NCBI RefSeq assembly: GCF_004339725.1
Contig: NZ_SMGK01000004.1
Coordinates: 248,001-312,000, forward strand
Length of the DNA stretch: 64,000 nucleotides
Reading direction: 5' to 3'
Source: Acidipila rosea
GTDB taxonomy: Bacteria; Acidobacteriota; Terriglobia; Terriglobales; Acidobacteriaceae
The notes under the pieces are model-generated. The model worked only from the letters and a program-made list of their open reading frames with translations, was not told where the DNA came from and did no database searches. Each line of letters starts with the position of its first letter. Within the stretch, counting starts at the first letter, position 1. Positions 34,683 to 43,250 of the stretch are shown in pieces. The position numbers and the translations under genes are program-made.

Positions 34683-35366
34683 ATGCGAGTACGTGTCCTG
34701 GTCTTTGGCGTTCTGAAAGAAATGCTGCCTGAAGAAGATTCTCTGGAGCTTCCCGAGGGAGCGACCGCGGGGACGGTGCTGCAGCATTTTGAGGTGTCCA
34801 CGCAGACGGAATCCCCTCTCTGGTCCGCTATCGCCATAGCAGTCAACCGAGAATATGTGGGACCTGCCCATCCTCTGGCAGAGGGCGATGAAGTTGCCTT
34901 GTTGCCGCCCGTCAGTGGGGGTTCCCCGGTCGTTGCTCTGGTGCGTGAGCCTATCCCCACAGAGAAAATTGCTGCTTCGCTCCGGCAGGGCGAGGACGGA
35001 GCGGTGGTGGTGTTTGACGGCATTGTCCGCAACAATACCCGGGGACGCCGCACTCTCTACCTCATCTACGAAGCCTATGAAGAGATGGCGCTGGCCCAGA
35101 TGGGCACCCTGGCGCACGAGGCGCGGACAAAGTTCGGGGTGCGTGATGTGGCGCTGATTCATCGGCTCGGACAACTTGCTATAGGCGAGACAAGCGTGCT
35201 GATCGTGGTTGCGTCGGCGCATCGCGCGGCTGCCTTTGACGCCTGCCGCTGGCTTATCGATACGCTCAAAAAGACAGTGCCCATCTGGAAGAAGGAACAT
35301 TTCGAAGACGGCGCAGTATGGGCCGACGGCGAGCCTTTCCCGGCGGAGATCGTGAAGGGTGCATGA
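34683..35366 (+). CDS. moaX: Fused molybdopterin synthase MoaD-MoaE (MoaX-like)
   Basis: A 227-residue fusion of the two molybdopterin synthase subunits. Residues 1-80 are MoaD: a ubiquitin-like fold ending ALLPPVSGG with Gly79-Gly80. Residues about 83-225 are MoaE, with DGAVVVFDGIVRNNTRGRRT, the HRLGQLAIGETSV segment and lysines in KKTVPIWKKEHFEDG that bind the substrate. The enzyme inserts dithiolene sulfur into precursor Z. MoaD must expose its GlyGly as a C-terminal thiocarboxylate, so the protein presumably is cut after Gly80, as known for mycobacterial MoaX. The stop overlaps the ATG of the next gene. Confidence 0.93.
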   Translation: MRVRVLVFGVLKEMLPEEDSLELPEGATAGTVLQHFEVSTQTESPLWSAIAIAVNREYVGPAHPLAEGDEVALLPPVSGGSPVVALVREPIPTEKIAASLRQGEDGAVVVFDGIVRNNTRGRRTLYLIYEAYEEMALAQMGTLAHEARTKFGVRDVALIHRLGQLAIGETSVLIVVASAHRAAAFDACRWLIDTLKKTVPIWKKEHFEDGAVWADGEPFPAEIVKGA

Positions 35367-36262
35367 AGGTTCTGCCCGCTCTGACTCTCTTCTTTGCTAT
35401 CCCCTTCGCTGCAGCCCAGACCTCGGCCCCACCGATCCGGGTTGATGTGCGCCTGGTCAATGTCTATGTCAATGTCGCCGATGAGAATGGCTCGCCAGTT
35501 GGTGGACTTGATCTCGATAACTTCACCCTGACGGAAGATGGCCATCCGCAGAAGATCTCAGTGTTTGAGCGGCAGACGCAAACGCCGCTCGCTATCTCGC
35601 TGGCAATCGATACCAGCGGCAGCGTCCGCAAAGATATGGCGGCGGAAGAGCGTGCTGCCCATGAGTTTGCCCACGCGCTGTTGAGGCCGATCGATCAGAT
35701 GCAGGTGGTCGAGTTCAACTCACATGTCCGCGAGGTCGTACCCTTTACCAACAACATCAAGCGTATCGATTCAGGGCTGGATCACCTGGGCCATGGCCCG
35801 GCGACAGCGGTCTATCGCGCGGTTTCCTTTGCTTCGCAGAAGCTCGCCATGCAGGGAGGGCGCAAGGTGCTGGTGCTGGTCTCGGACGGCGGCAACACGG
35901 TGCACGGAGTTAACTACGATGAAGCTCTGGAGCAGGCTGTGCGCGCAGAGGCCATGGTCTACAGTCTGATCGATGTGCCTATCCAGGCAGATGCGGGCCG
36001 CGATGAGGGCGGCGAGCACGCCATGATTGCGCTGTCGCAGGAGACCGGCGGCAAATATTACTACGTGGACGGCGAACATCTGGAGCAGGCATTCGAGAAG
36101 GTTTCAGCGGACTTGCGCACCCAGTACCTGCTGGGCTACTATCCGGCGCGCAGAGTGGCTGACTCCGATTTTCGCGCTATATCAGTGACACTCAAAAATC
36201 TTCCGGCGAATGCCCATTACTCCGTCCACAGCCGGACGGGGTATTACGCAACGCCGCAATAG
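35363..36262 (+). CDS. Secreted VWFA-related domain protein (copy 1)
   Basis: A 299-residue exported protein from the ATG at 35363 (ATGA overlap with moaX), with a short signal ending PFAAAQ. An Ig-like start (IRVDVRLVNVYVNVADENG..FTLTEDG) leads into a von Willebrand A domain with the metal site DTSGSVRKDM and a later LVSDGG. The C-terminus QYLLGYYPA..YSVHSRTGYYA is the hallmark of the acidobacterial VWFA-related family. Function is unknown, probably surface protein binding. The coupling to moaX appears positional only. Confidence 0.9.
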   Translation: MKVLPALTLFFAIPFAAAQTSAPPIRVDVRLVNVYVNVADENGSPVGGLDLDNFTLTEDGHPQKISVFERQTQTPLAISLAIDTSGSVRKDMAAEERAAHEFAHALLRPIDQMQVVEFNSHVREVVPFTNNIKRIDSGLDHLGHGPATAVYRAVSFASQKLAMQGGRKVLVLVSDGGNTVHGVNYDEALEQAVRAEAMVYSLIDVPIQADAGRDEGGEHAMIALSQETGGKYYYVDGEHLEQAFEKVSADLRTQYLLGYYPARRVADSDFRAISVTLKNLPANAHYSVHSRTGYYATPQ

Positions 36263-36316
36263 CTGGTGTCGTCTCACGTTCTTGTACTGCTACTTCATTG
36301 GAGGAGGGAAGCAGGT

Positions 36317-37241
36317 ATGGAGCAGGCGAAGAGTACGCACGGATCCCCCTGGCCAGAATTGGAGTGGGCGCAATGGAACAAGACAGCTGACACCCTCCAT
36401 ATGTGGACGCAGATTGTGGGCAAGACACGGCTTGCGCTCAGTCCGATGCAGGCTCACTGGTGGAATATTCCACTTTATGTAAGCGCTCGCGGATTGAGTA
36501 CCTCGGCGATGCCCTGTGGCGAGGAATTGCTGGAAGTCGAGTTCGACTTTGTGAGCCACGATCTGCGCTTTCGCCTGAGCGATGGCGCGAGCCTCTCAAC
36601 GCCGCTGCGGTCGCAGTCGGTCGCGGAGTTCTACCGCCAATACCAGAGAAGCCTCACCGCGCTGGGGCTTTCAGTGAAAGATTCATCCTCTTCCTGTCGA
36701 GGTGAAGGATCCGATTCCGTTCGAAGAAGACACAGAACATACGACTTATGATCCGGATGCTGCGCACCGCTTCTGGCGCGTCCTGGTTCGTGCGGATCAG
36801 ATATTCCAGCAATTTTCCTCGCGGTTCGTAGGCAAAATCAGCCCGGTACACTTCTTCTGGGGCAGCTTTGACCTTGCGGTGACGCGGTTTTCCGGACGTC
36901 CTGCTCCGGCCCGGGCGGGTGCTGACTCGATCACGCGCGAGGCGTATTCGCACGAGGTCATCAGCGCCGGATTCTGGCCGGGAAACGGCGGTTTTGGCGA
37001 TGCCGCTTTCTACTGTTATGCAGCGCCTTCGCCTGCGGGCTTTGACGCGGCTAAGGTTCAGCCAGCGAACGCCGGCTATAACTCTGCGCTGGGCGAGTTC
37101 ATCCTGAAGTATGACGATCTGCGCAAAGAGGCGGACGCGGACGGGGCGTTGTTGGATTTTCTGCAGAGCACCTACGAGGCTGCTGCGAATCTGGCGGGAT
37201 GGGATCGCGCTGCGCTGGAGCGCGAAGCGCCCGGAAGGTAA
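36317..37241 (+). pseudogene. DUF5996 family gene, frameshifted
   Basis: Two adjoining frames together make one DUF5996 protein of about 308 residues. The first runs from the ATG at 36317 (GGAGGAGGGAAG ribosome site; LEWAQWNKTADTLHMWTQIVGK region, with LHMWTQIVGK diagnostic) to about LGLSVK. The second continues KDPIPFEEDTEH, HRFWRVLVRADQIF, SPVHFFWGSFDLAVTRFSGR, YSHEVISAGFWPG, to LLDFLQSTYEAAANL. Dropping one A from the AAA at 36677-36679 joins them as VKIHPLPVEVKDPIPF, the expected reading. So there is a +1 insertion: a true pseudogene, a sequencing error or, less likely, a slip site. The rest is well conserved. Function of the family is unknown. Confidence 0.88.
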
Positions 37242-37283
37242 GTGCTGCCTTCGCAGTGAGCAGCAGCGCTTGAAGCAGTTCGC

Positions 37284-37296
37284 TACAATGGACGCG
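37284..37296 (+). promoter_or_regulatory. -10 element for a possibly leaderless hfq-like message
   Basis: GCTACAAT ends at 37289, seven bases before the GTG start at 37296, so transcription could begin at the start codon itself. No Shine-Dalgarno is visible. No good -35 is seen. Confidence 0.4.
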
Positions 37297-37583
37297 TGTC
37301 CTTGAACTCGGCTAAACGACGTCAGAAAAACCCTCCTCCGGGCGAGACCGGGCAGGAAGCGCTTTACCTGCGATTCCTGAGCGACAAGCAGATTCCCATC
37401 CATGTAAAGCTCCGCGATGGCGAGGTGGTGTCAGGGTGGATTGAGTACTTTGACAATCGCATGATCCGGCTGACGCGCGAGGGCAAGCCGAATCTCTTCA
37501 TTTATAAGAACCAGATCAGGACGATTACCGAAAGCGCGCGGCGGAAGACCGTGCGTAAAACAGGGGAAGAGGAGCACGCGTGA
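37296..37583 (+). CDS. Hfq-like RNA-binding protein
   Basis: A 95-residue protein with an Sm/Hfq fold at residues about 20-78: QEALYLRFLSDKQIPIHVKL (helix and Sm1 start), GEVVSGWIEYFDNRMIRLT, then the Sm2-like NLFIYKNQIRTI. Canonical Hfq has YKHAISTV at Sm2; here the His is Asn. The N-terminus is basic (AKRRQKN) and the C-terminus is basic too (ARRKTVRK). It probably acts as an RNA chaperone, but the altered motif makes classic Hfq function uncertain. It starts with GTG and overlaps the next gene by GTGA, so the two are coupled. Confidence 0.82.
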   Translation: MSLNSAKRRQKNPPPGETGQEALYLRFLSDKQIPIHVKLRDGEVVSGWIEYFDNRMIRLTREGKPNLFIYKNQIRTITESARRKTVRKTGEEEHA

Positions 37584-38458
37584 GCAACGGTTTTGTTTTT
37601 GCGGACGCGGCAGCGGAGATTGCGCGTGAAGCTGGAGCGCTTGTACGCAGCTACTACGACAGCAGCGTCGCGACAGAGTACAAGGGCGATGTCGATCTGG
37701 TCACTGAAGCCGATCGCGCCTCAGAACGGCTGATTGTCGAGCGATTTCGCGAGCGGTTTCCCGAGCACGGCATCTACGGCGAAGAGGGCACCCGGAAGCA
37801 GATTGACGGCGAGTATCGCTGGTATGTCGATCCGCTGGACGGCACGACCAACTTTGCCCATCGCTTTCCCGTCTTCTGCGTTTCGCTTGGGCTGGAGCGG
37901 CGGCCTGCTGGGCTCGCGGCCGGCGAAGACGGCGAGCTGGTCGCTGCGGTGGTCTACGATCCGATGCGGGACGAACTGTTCACTGCCGAGTATGGCAAGG
38001 GTGCGTATCTGAACGGAAAGCGCATCCAGGTATCTACTGTGGCAGCGCTGGCTGAGGGGCTGCTCGCAACCGGCTTCCCGAGCCGCAAGCGTCACGAGAA
38101 CCCGAACATTCATTTCTATAACCAGATCACCCTGCGGTCGCATGGCGTGCGCCGGGCGGGTTCGGCAGCGCTTGACCTGGCCTACACCGCCTGCGGGCGA
38201 TTTGACGGTTACTGGGAGTTCAACCTGAATCCGTGGGATACCGCTGCCGGAGCGCTGCTGGTAACAGAGGCAGGCGGGACGGTGACGCGGTTCGATGGCA
38301 GCCCGTACCGGCTGGACAGCCGGGAAGTGCTTGCGACGAATGGCCTGATGGAGCGCGAAGTGATTGCTCTTTTTCAGGATATGTTTGCCGGACGAGGGCT
38401 TGACCCCATTCCCACGCCGGAAGACTTTGCCCGTATGCGGGCGGAGCGCGAGCCTTAG
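37580..38458 (+). CDS. Inositol monophosphatase family protein (SuhB-like)
   Basis: A 292-residue magnesium-dependent phosphatase. Metal and catalytic motifs are present: GEEG at about 71-74, DPLDGTTNFAH near 86-96 and WDTAAGALLVTEAGG near 220. Substrate may be inositol phosphate, histidinol phosphate or another sugar phosphate; the family alone does not decide. It begins GTG with GAGGAG upstream and overlaps the Hfq-like gene by four bases. In E. coli SuhB also binds RNA polymerase complexes, so a neighbour in RNA biology is suggestive. Confidence 0.9.
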   Translation: MSNGFVFADAAAEIAREAGALVRSYYDSSVATEYKGDVDLVTEADRASERLIVERFRERFPEHGIYGEEGTRKQIDGEYRWYVDPLDGTTNFAHRFPVFCVSLGLERRPAGLAAGEDGELVAAVVYDPMRDELFTAEYGKGAYLNGKRIQVSTVAALAEGLLATGFPSRKRHENPNIHFYNQITLRSHGVRRAGSAALDLAYTACGRFDGYWEFNLNPWDTAAGALLVTEAGGTVTRFDGSPYRLDSREVLATNGLMEREVIALFQDMFAGRGLDPIPTPEDFARMRAEREP

Positions 38459-38460
38459 GC

Positions 38461-38466
38461 TACAAT
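38461..38466 (+). promoter_or_regulatory. -10-like TACAAT upstream of ferredoxin
   Basis: GGCTACAATAATG just after the stop of the phosphatase gene puts a TACAAT hexamer 33 bases before the ferredoxin ATG, which also has GGAGAGG as its ribosome site. The same GCTACAAT octamer occurs before the hfq-like and DUF1015 genes. No strong -35 is present. Confidence 0.35.
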
Positions 38467-38499
38467 AATGAACATCTACCTGCTACTGGAGAGGCTTTC

Positions 38500-38760
38500 A
38501 TGGCTTACGTAATTGCTGAACCCTGCATCGGCACTAAGGACACCGCCTGCGTCGATGCCTGCCCCGTTGACTGCATCCACCCGAAAAAAGACGAAACTCC
38601 CTATGGGGAGCAGGAACAGCTGTTTATCGATCCGGTGGAGTGTATCGACTGTGGCGCGTGCGTTCCCGTCTGCCCGGTTTCAGCCATCTTTGCTGCGGAT
38701 GATCTTCCGGAGAAGTGGGCTCATTTCGCCGACAAGAACTCTGGTTTCTTCGGTCGTTGA
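38500..38760 (+). CDS. fdxA: 7Fe-type ferredoxin (3Fe-4S plus 4Fe-4S)
   Basis: An 86-residue ferredoxin. The first cysteine group is C9-x7-C17-x3-C21-x3-C25 (CIGTKDTACVDACPVDC); the position that would make it a full 4Fe set (x2) is Thr12, as allowed for 3Fe-4S clusters. The second group CIDCGACVPVCP binds the 4Fe-4S cluster. It carries electrons in the cytoplasm. It is transcribed after the phosphatase gene, perhaps from its own promoter. Confidence 0.93.
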   Translation: MAYVIAEPCIGTKDTACVDACPVDCIHPKKDETPYGEQEQLFIDPVECIDCGACVPVCPVSAIFAADDLPEKWAHFADKNSGFFGR

Positions 38761-38877
38761 TCGCATGCGGCAGGGGCGGCATTCCCGCTCCTGCCTGCAG
38801 AGTGTTGAACCGCTCAAGTTGTATTTCCCAGAGGATCTGAAGCCATCCCGGAGTTAAGATCGTCTTATACAGCAGTT

Positions 38878-38910
38878 TTGGATGCGCAGCCTTCGGGGTG
38901 GCGCATCCAA
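38878..38910. terminator. Stable hairpin after ferredoxin, no U tract
   Basis: TTGGATGCGC pairs perfectly with GCGCATCCAA, with an inner CC-TTCG-GG tip. It lies between the ferredoxin and TPR genes. The UUCG-type loop suggests a terminator or mRNA-end structure, but no T run follows on either strand. Confidence 0.4.
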
Positions 38911-38960
38911 GACCGAAAGCCGGTTTAGCAGCTGTGGCCGGCCTGCTTGAAGTTCCGGGT

Positions 38961-41078
38961 ATGGGAAACCCGCACCGCATGACCAGCAAGCATTTCCGCC
39001 GTCTTCCATACCTTCGAGTTGCAACGCTCGCGATAGCTCCGTCGCTGTTTGCCTGTGCCCTGGTGGCGCAGCCTGCAAAGCAGGCCGAAGCATCTACCGC
39101 TGCCGCGCAGCCTGACCGGGCCGCTGCCTATTATCACTACACGCTGGCCCATAACTACGAGGATATGGCGACGACTTATGGCCGTCCGGAGTATGCGACC
39201 CGGGCGATCGAAGAGTATAAGCTCGCCCTGAATGCCGATCCCACCTCGAGCTATCTGAACAATCATCTCGCCGAGCTTTATTTCAAGACCGGCCGGGTGC
39301 GCGACGCGATTGCCGCTGCAGAAGCGCAGATCAAGAAAGATCCGAATAGCCTCGAAGCACATAAGTTGCTGGGCCGTATCTACTTGCGTTCGCTGGGCGA
39401 CCTGCAGAACAACAACAATGGTCCCTCGCAGCAGATGCTGCAGCTTGCGCTCGGCGAGTACAACAAGATTGTTTTGCTGGAGCCGAATAAAGTCGAGGAT
39501 CGCCTGATGCTGGGGCAGCTCTACTCCTTCAACCATGACTCGGTTCACGCGGAGGAGCAGTTCAAGGCGGCGCAGAAGATAGATCCCTCCTCGGAAGAGG
39601 TTGTGCTGTTTATGGCCCGGCTGTATACAGAGCAGGGCGATCTGCAGGACGCGATCAAGGTCCTGAGCGCTGTGCCCCAGGATGACCAGACTCCCAGAAT
39701 TGAATATGCGCTGGGCGCCAGCTACGACCAGGTCAAAGACACGAAGAAGGCGATCGCAGCTTATAAAAGAGCGCTGGATCTGGAGCCGGACAATCTGGAA
39801 GTGGAGCGTGCGCTGGCCCAGGCTCTGCTGAATGACGGACAGGAGGTGGCCGCGCTGAAAGCCTTCAAGGACATCGTCGAGGGCGACCCGACGGACGCCC
39901 AGTCCTTTCTGCGTATTGCAGAGATTGAGCGGCATAAGGGCAACTACAGCGATGCCTACACGGCGATCAAGAAGGCCCAGGATCTGGCCTCCGATTCGCT
40001 CGACATAAGCTTCAACGAGGCGCTGATCGAAGATTCGCTGGGTCACTATAGCGACGCGGCGCAGTTGCTGGAAAAGCTGGCTGCTGGTTCAGAGCACACG
40101 AGCGGGCAGTACTCCGAAGCGGAGAAGAACAATCGGTCGATCTTTCTCGACAGGTTGGCGAACGTCTATCGCGAACAGAACCAGACCGACAAGGCGATTG
40201 CCACGTACCAGAAGATGGCTGTGCTTGGCGGTGATTACGCGACGCGCGCCTATCAGGGTGAAGTAGATACCTACCGCGATGCCCATGAGTATGACAAAGC
40301 CACGCAGGCAGCTCGGGATGCGGTCCAGAAGATGCCCCAGGACCGCGGACTGAAGTTGATGCTTGCCGGACAACTCGCCGATACCGGTCATGCTGACGAA
40401 GGCATCTCTCTTGCAAAGGCGCTGCTGAAAGGAACCCCGCAGGATCGCGAAGTTGAGCTCTCCCTGGCGCAGATTTATACCCGGCTGCGCAAATGGAAGG
40501 ACGCGTCCGAACAGCTGGATAAGGCGGATGCGCTTTCCACCAAGCCTGAAGACAAGCTGTATACAGACTTCCTGCGCGGGGCACTGGAAGAGAGGCAAAA
40601 GCACTACGACCAGGCTGAGGTGTGGTTTAACAAGGTGCTCGCCATCGATCCGAATAACAGCATGACGCTGAATTATCTCGGCTATATGCTGGCTGACCGC
40701 GGAGTGCGTCTCAATGATGCGCTGGCCATGATCCAGAAGGCGGTTAAGCTTGACCCTCAGAACTATGCCTTCCTTGACTCGTTGGGATGGGCTTATTTCA
40801 AGCTGGGCAATTACACGCAGTCGGAGCAAAGCCTCATCCAGGCAAGCGAGCGCAACTCGACGGACCCGACTGTGCATGACCATCTGGGCGAGCTCTACGA
40901 GAAGACCGGCCGGTTGAAGCAGGCTGCGGCGCAGTGGGAAGAGTCGCTGAACCAGTATCAGCGCACGATTCCCGCAGATGCTGAGCCTGGCGAGATGAGC
41001 AAGGTTCAGAAGAAGCTAGATAACGCGCGGGTGCGGCTGGCGAAGGAATCATCTATGCCGCCGGCGGCGAAGCCCTGA
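38961..41078 (+). CDS. Large exported TPR protein
   Basis: About 705 residues, made of roughly 15 tetratricopeptide repeats after a signal sequence (RVATLAIAPSLFACALVAQ). Repeats such as AIEEYKLALNADPTSSYLNN, AIAAYKRALDLEPDNLEVE and ALAMIQKAVKLDPQNYAFLD are clear. The start is uncertain: ATG at 38961 or 38979, neither with a strong ribosome site; the frame is open to 38898. It probably sits in the periplasm as a scaffold, perhaps for envelope assembly. It is followed after two bases by the dGTPase gene, so both are probably one transcript. Confidence 0.85.
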   Translation: MGNPHRMTSKHFRRLPYLRVATLAIAPSLFACALVAQPAKQAEASTAAAQPDRAAAYYHYTLAHNYEDMATTYGRPEYATRAIEEYKLALNADPTSSYLNNHLAELYFKTGRVRDAIAAAEAQIKKDPNSLEAHKLLGRIYLRSLGDLQNNNNGPSQQMLQLALGEYNKIVLLEPNKVEDRLMLGQLYSFNHDSVHAEEQFKAAQKIDPSSEEVVLFMARLYTEQGDLQDAIKVLSAVPQDDQTPRIEYALGASYDQVKDTKKAIAAYKRALDLEPDNLEVERALAQALLNDGQEVAALKAFKDIVEGDPTDAQSFLRIAEIERHKGNYSDAYTAIKKAQDLASDSLDISFNEALIEDSLGHYSDAAQLLEKLAAGSEHTSGQYSEAEKNNRSIFLDRLANVYREQNQTDKAIATYQKMAVLGGDYATRAYQGEVDTYRDAHEYDKATQAARDAVQKMPQDRGLKLMLAGQLADTGHADEGISLAKALLKGTPQDREVELSLAQIYTRLRKWKDASEQLDKADALSTKPEDKLYTDFLRGALEERQKHYDQAEVWFNKVLAIDPNNSMTLNYLGYMLADRGVRLNDALAMIQKAVKLDPQNYAFLDSLGWAYFKLGNYTQSEQSLIQASERNSTDPTVHDHLGELYEKTGRLKQAAAQWEESLNQYQRTIPADAEPGEMSKVQKKLDNARVRLAKESSMPPAAKP

Positions 41079-41080
41079 GC

Positions 41081-42217
41081 GTGCTGAGCCTGCCTGCCGG
41101 TTGCGCCGTTGATGGCACGGAAGGCGCACCGCTTACAGCTCGTGTATATCCGGAAGGAGCCCATGCCTACCGTTCCCCCTTTGAGCGGGATCGTGGGCGC
41201 ATCATTCATGCGCGGGCCTTTCGCCGTCTTGCCGGCAAGACGCAGGTTTTTACTCATCGCTACTCTGACCACTTCCGCAGCCGACTGACGCATACCATGG
41301 AAGTTGCGCAGATTGCCCGTACTGTCGCATCCACGCTTGGGTTGAATGAGGATCTGGCCGAAGCGCTGGCGCTGGTCCACGACATTGGACATCCTCCCTT
41401 TGGTCACGCCGGGGAACGCGCCCTGGACATGGCAATGCAGGCGCACGGGCTGCGTTTTGATCACAATCTGCATGCCCTGCGAATCGTTGAATACTTCGAG
41501 CAGCGGTATGTGGAGTTTCGCGGGTTTAACCTTACGCTGGGCGTGCGTGAGGGCATCATCAAGCATTCACGCGATTATTCCGCCGAGCAGCATCCTGAAT
41601 TGCGCGCATACCTTCTTGACCAGCGGCCACCGCTGGAGGCGCAGTTGATTGACCTGGTCGACGAGATCGCTTATCTCACTGCGGATCTTGACGACGGGCT
41701 TGAGGCCGAGATGCTTTCGCTCGACAGGATTCGCGCCGGGGTGGGAATCTTTGAGCGACATTATGTGGTGATGGCTGAGCGCTTTCCGGCCTCACCGTCG
41801 AAGCTGGTCTTCAACGAAGCGCTTAAGCGGATGCTCAATGCGCTGGTGGATGATCTGATCGAGGAGACGCGCCGCCGGGTGGCTGCGGCGCAAATTACGA
41901 CGCTTGCCGGGATTCGACTGTGGCCGGAGAGGCTTGCAGCCTTCTCCGAGCCCATGGAGGCGGCGCGGCGCGAGACGAAGGGATTTCTCTACGGCAACTT
42001 ATACAATTGCGACGAGTTGACTCGCGACCATGAAGAGGCAGCCCAGGTGGTGACGGATCTCTTCGCTGCCTGGTGCGCCAATCCAGCTCTGCTGCCGCCG
42101 AGCTATAGCTCCCGCGTCGAGGAAGAGGGCGCTCCCCGCGTGGTGGCGGACTACATCGCGGGGATGACCGATAATTTTATTCTCGCGCAGTATGCCGAGT
42201 GGAAGATGCTGCGATAA
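41081..42217 (+). CDS. dgt: Deoxyguanosinetriphosphate triphosphohydrolase-like (dGTPase)
   Basis: A 378-residue HD-domain protein. The N-terminal YRSPFERDRGRIIHARAFRRL and TQVFTHRYSDHFRSRLTHTMEV match dNTP triphosphohydrolases, and the metal-binding HD is in LVHDIGHPPFGHAGE with the further Asp in LIDLVDEIAYLTADLDDGL region. It hydrolyses dGTP (or other dNTPs) to deoxynucleoside and triphosphate. It starts with GTG two bases after the TPR stop. The next gene converges on it with a gap of seven bases. Confidence 0.93.
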   Translation: MLSLPAGCAVDGTEGAPLTARVYPEGAHAYRSPFERDRGRIIHARAFRRLAGKTQVFTHRYSDHFRSRLTHTMEVAQIARTVASTLGLNEDLAEALALVHDIGHPPFGHAGERALDMAMQAHGLRFDHNLHALRIVEYFEQRYVEFRGFNLTLGVREGIIKHSRDYSAEQHPELRAYLLDQRPPLEAQLIDLVDEIAYLTADLDDGLEAEMLSLDRIRAGVGIFERHYVVMAERFPASPSKLVFNEALKRMLNALVDDLIEETRRRVAAAQITTLAGIRLWPERLAAFSEPMEAARRETKGFLYGNLYNCDELTRDHEEAAQVVTDLFAAWCANPALLPPSYSSRVEEEGAPRVVADYIAGMTDNFILAQYAEWKMLR

Positions 42218-42224
42218 GCGTTAG

Positions 42225-43250
42225 CTACTGTACCTCGCCCAGCGGTCGCAGGCGGCCCAGTTCGGTGGCGCAGGCGATGGCGTTGAGCGTAGCGATTCTC
42301 AGGTTGTCTGCAGTTGCCCATAGCCAGTAGCGGCGTGTGGGATCAGCGTTTGCCTCGCTGCTGCGTACCCTTACAAGTACATTCTCCTGTCCCGCGCTGC
42401 TGAGGTTGGTGGGCGCCTCCGCATCGTCATCCTGCAGTGAGAGATGGTCGCTGCGGAAGGCCTTCTTTATATCCACCTGCCTTACCGGCTCTTCGTAGTC
42501 GAGCGCCATGGAAATGCCATAGCCATGGAAGACCGGTGCGTGTACCAGCTGGATGGCGGTCTCGGGCAGCGCTTCGTTCCGCAGCAGGGCATAGTGCTTG
42601 CGGACGGTGGCTTCGAGCGCCGGAAGGTTCAACTTGCCTTCCTCACCGAAAATCGGGCTCAGGTTGAAGGCAGCCTGAGTATCGAAGATGTTCTTGGCAA
42701 GGTTCTGGAAATTGAGCAGCCCAATCGTCTGCTGCTGCAGTTCGTCGATGGCGGCTCGTCCATGCTCTGACGCCGGTATCAGCACGGTTGCTGAGGCACT
42801 GCGCAGCTTTCCGGCTGAGGCCGCAGCCTTGGCCAGCAAAGCGACTGCGATGGCGGCTGGATGGGCGGCAATCACCGCTGGCGTACCAAGATCAGGGGCA
42901 CCGGCCTCGGTGATCCATGGAGCGCGTACGAGCACACCCTCCTGATCCTCAAGCGCGCCGGTGAGGTCGATGACGCTGGCGCCAGCATGCGTGGCGCTCT
43001 GCCAGTGCTGGCGGGTGAAGTCCGGGGCGCCAGCGAAGAAGGCAAAGTCGACATTGTTGAAGGAATCGGCCTCGATACGCTGCACGACGGAAACCTCGTC
43101 TCCTACCGCTTCAAGCAGCCCGAGCGCTTCCTCATCGTCAAAGAGGAGAAACTCCGCGGTGCAGAAGGAGGAGTCCGCGAGTGCTTCATTCATCTCTTTG
43201 CCGAGTAAAGACGCTGCGCCGGTAATTGCAATTCTGGAGTGGGTTGCCAT
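42225..43250 (-). CDS. USG-1/Asd-like protein lacking the catalytic cysteine
   Basis: A 341-residue protein with the two-domain fold of aspartate-semialdehyde dehydrogenase: an NAD(P)-binding start (RIAITGAASLLGKEM) and the later VHAPVFHGYGISMAL histidine segment. At the place of the catalytic motif NPNCST it reads AAHPAAIAV, with Ala133 in the position of the cysteine. This matches the USG-1 subgroup of presumed pseudoenzymes. It therefore probably does not make the semialdehyde. It is the last gene of psd-pssA-this, joined to pssA by TGATG. Confidence 0.83.
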   Translation of the reverse strand: MATHSRIAITGAASLLGKEMNEALADSSFCTAEFLLFDDEEALGLLEAVGDEVSVVQRIEADSFNNVDFAFFAGAPDFTRQHWQSATHAGASVIDLTGALEDQEGVLVRAPWITEAGAPDLGTPAVIAAHPAAIAVALLAKAAASAGKLRSASATVLIPASEHGRAAIDELQQQTIGLLNFQNLAKNIFDTQAAFNLSPIFGEEGKLNLPALEATVRKHYALLRNEALPETAIQLVHAPVFHGYGISMALDYEEPVRQVDIKKAFRSDHLSLQDDDAEAPTNLSSAGQENVLVRVRSSEANADPTRRYWLWATADNLRIATLNAIACATELGRLRPLGEVQ

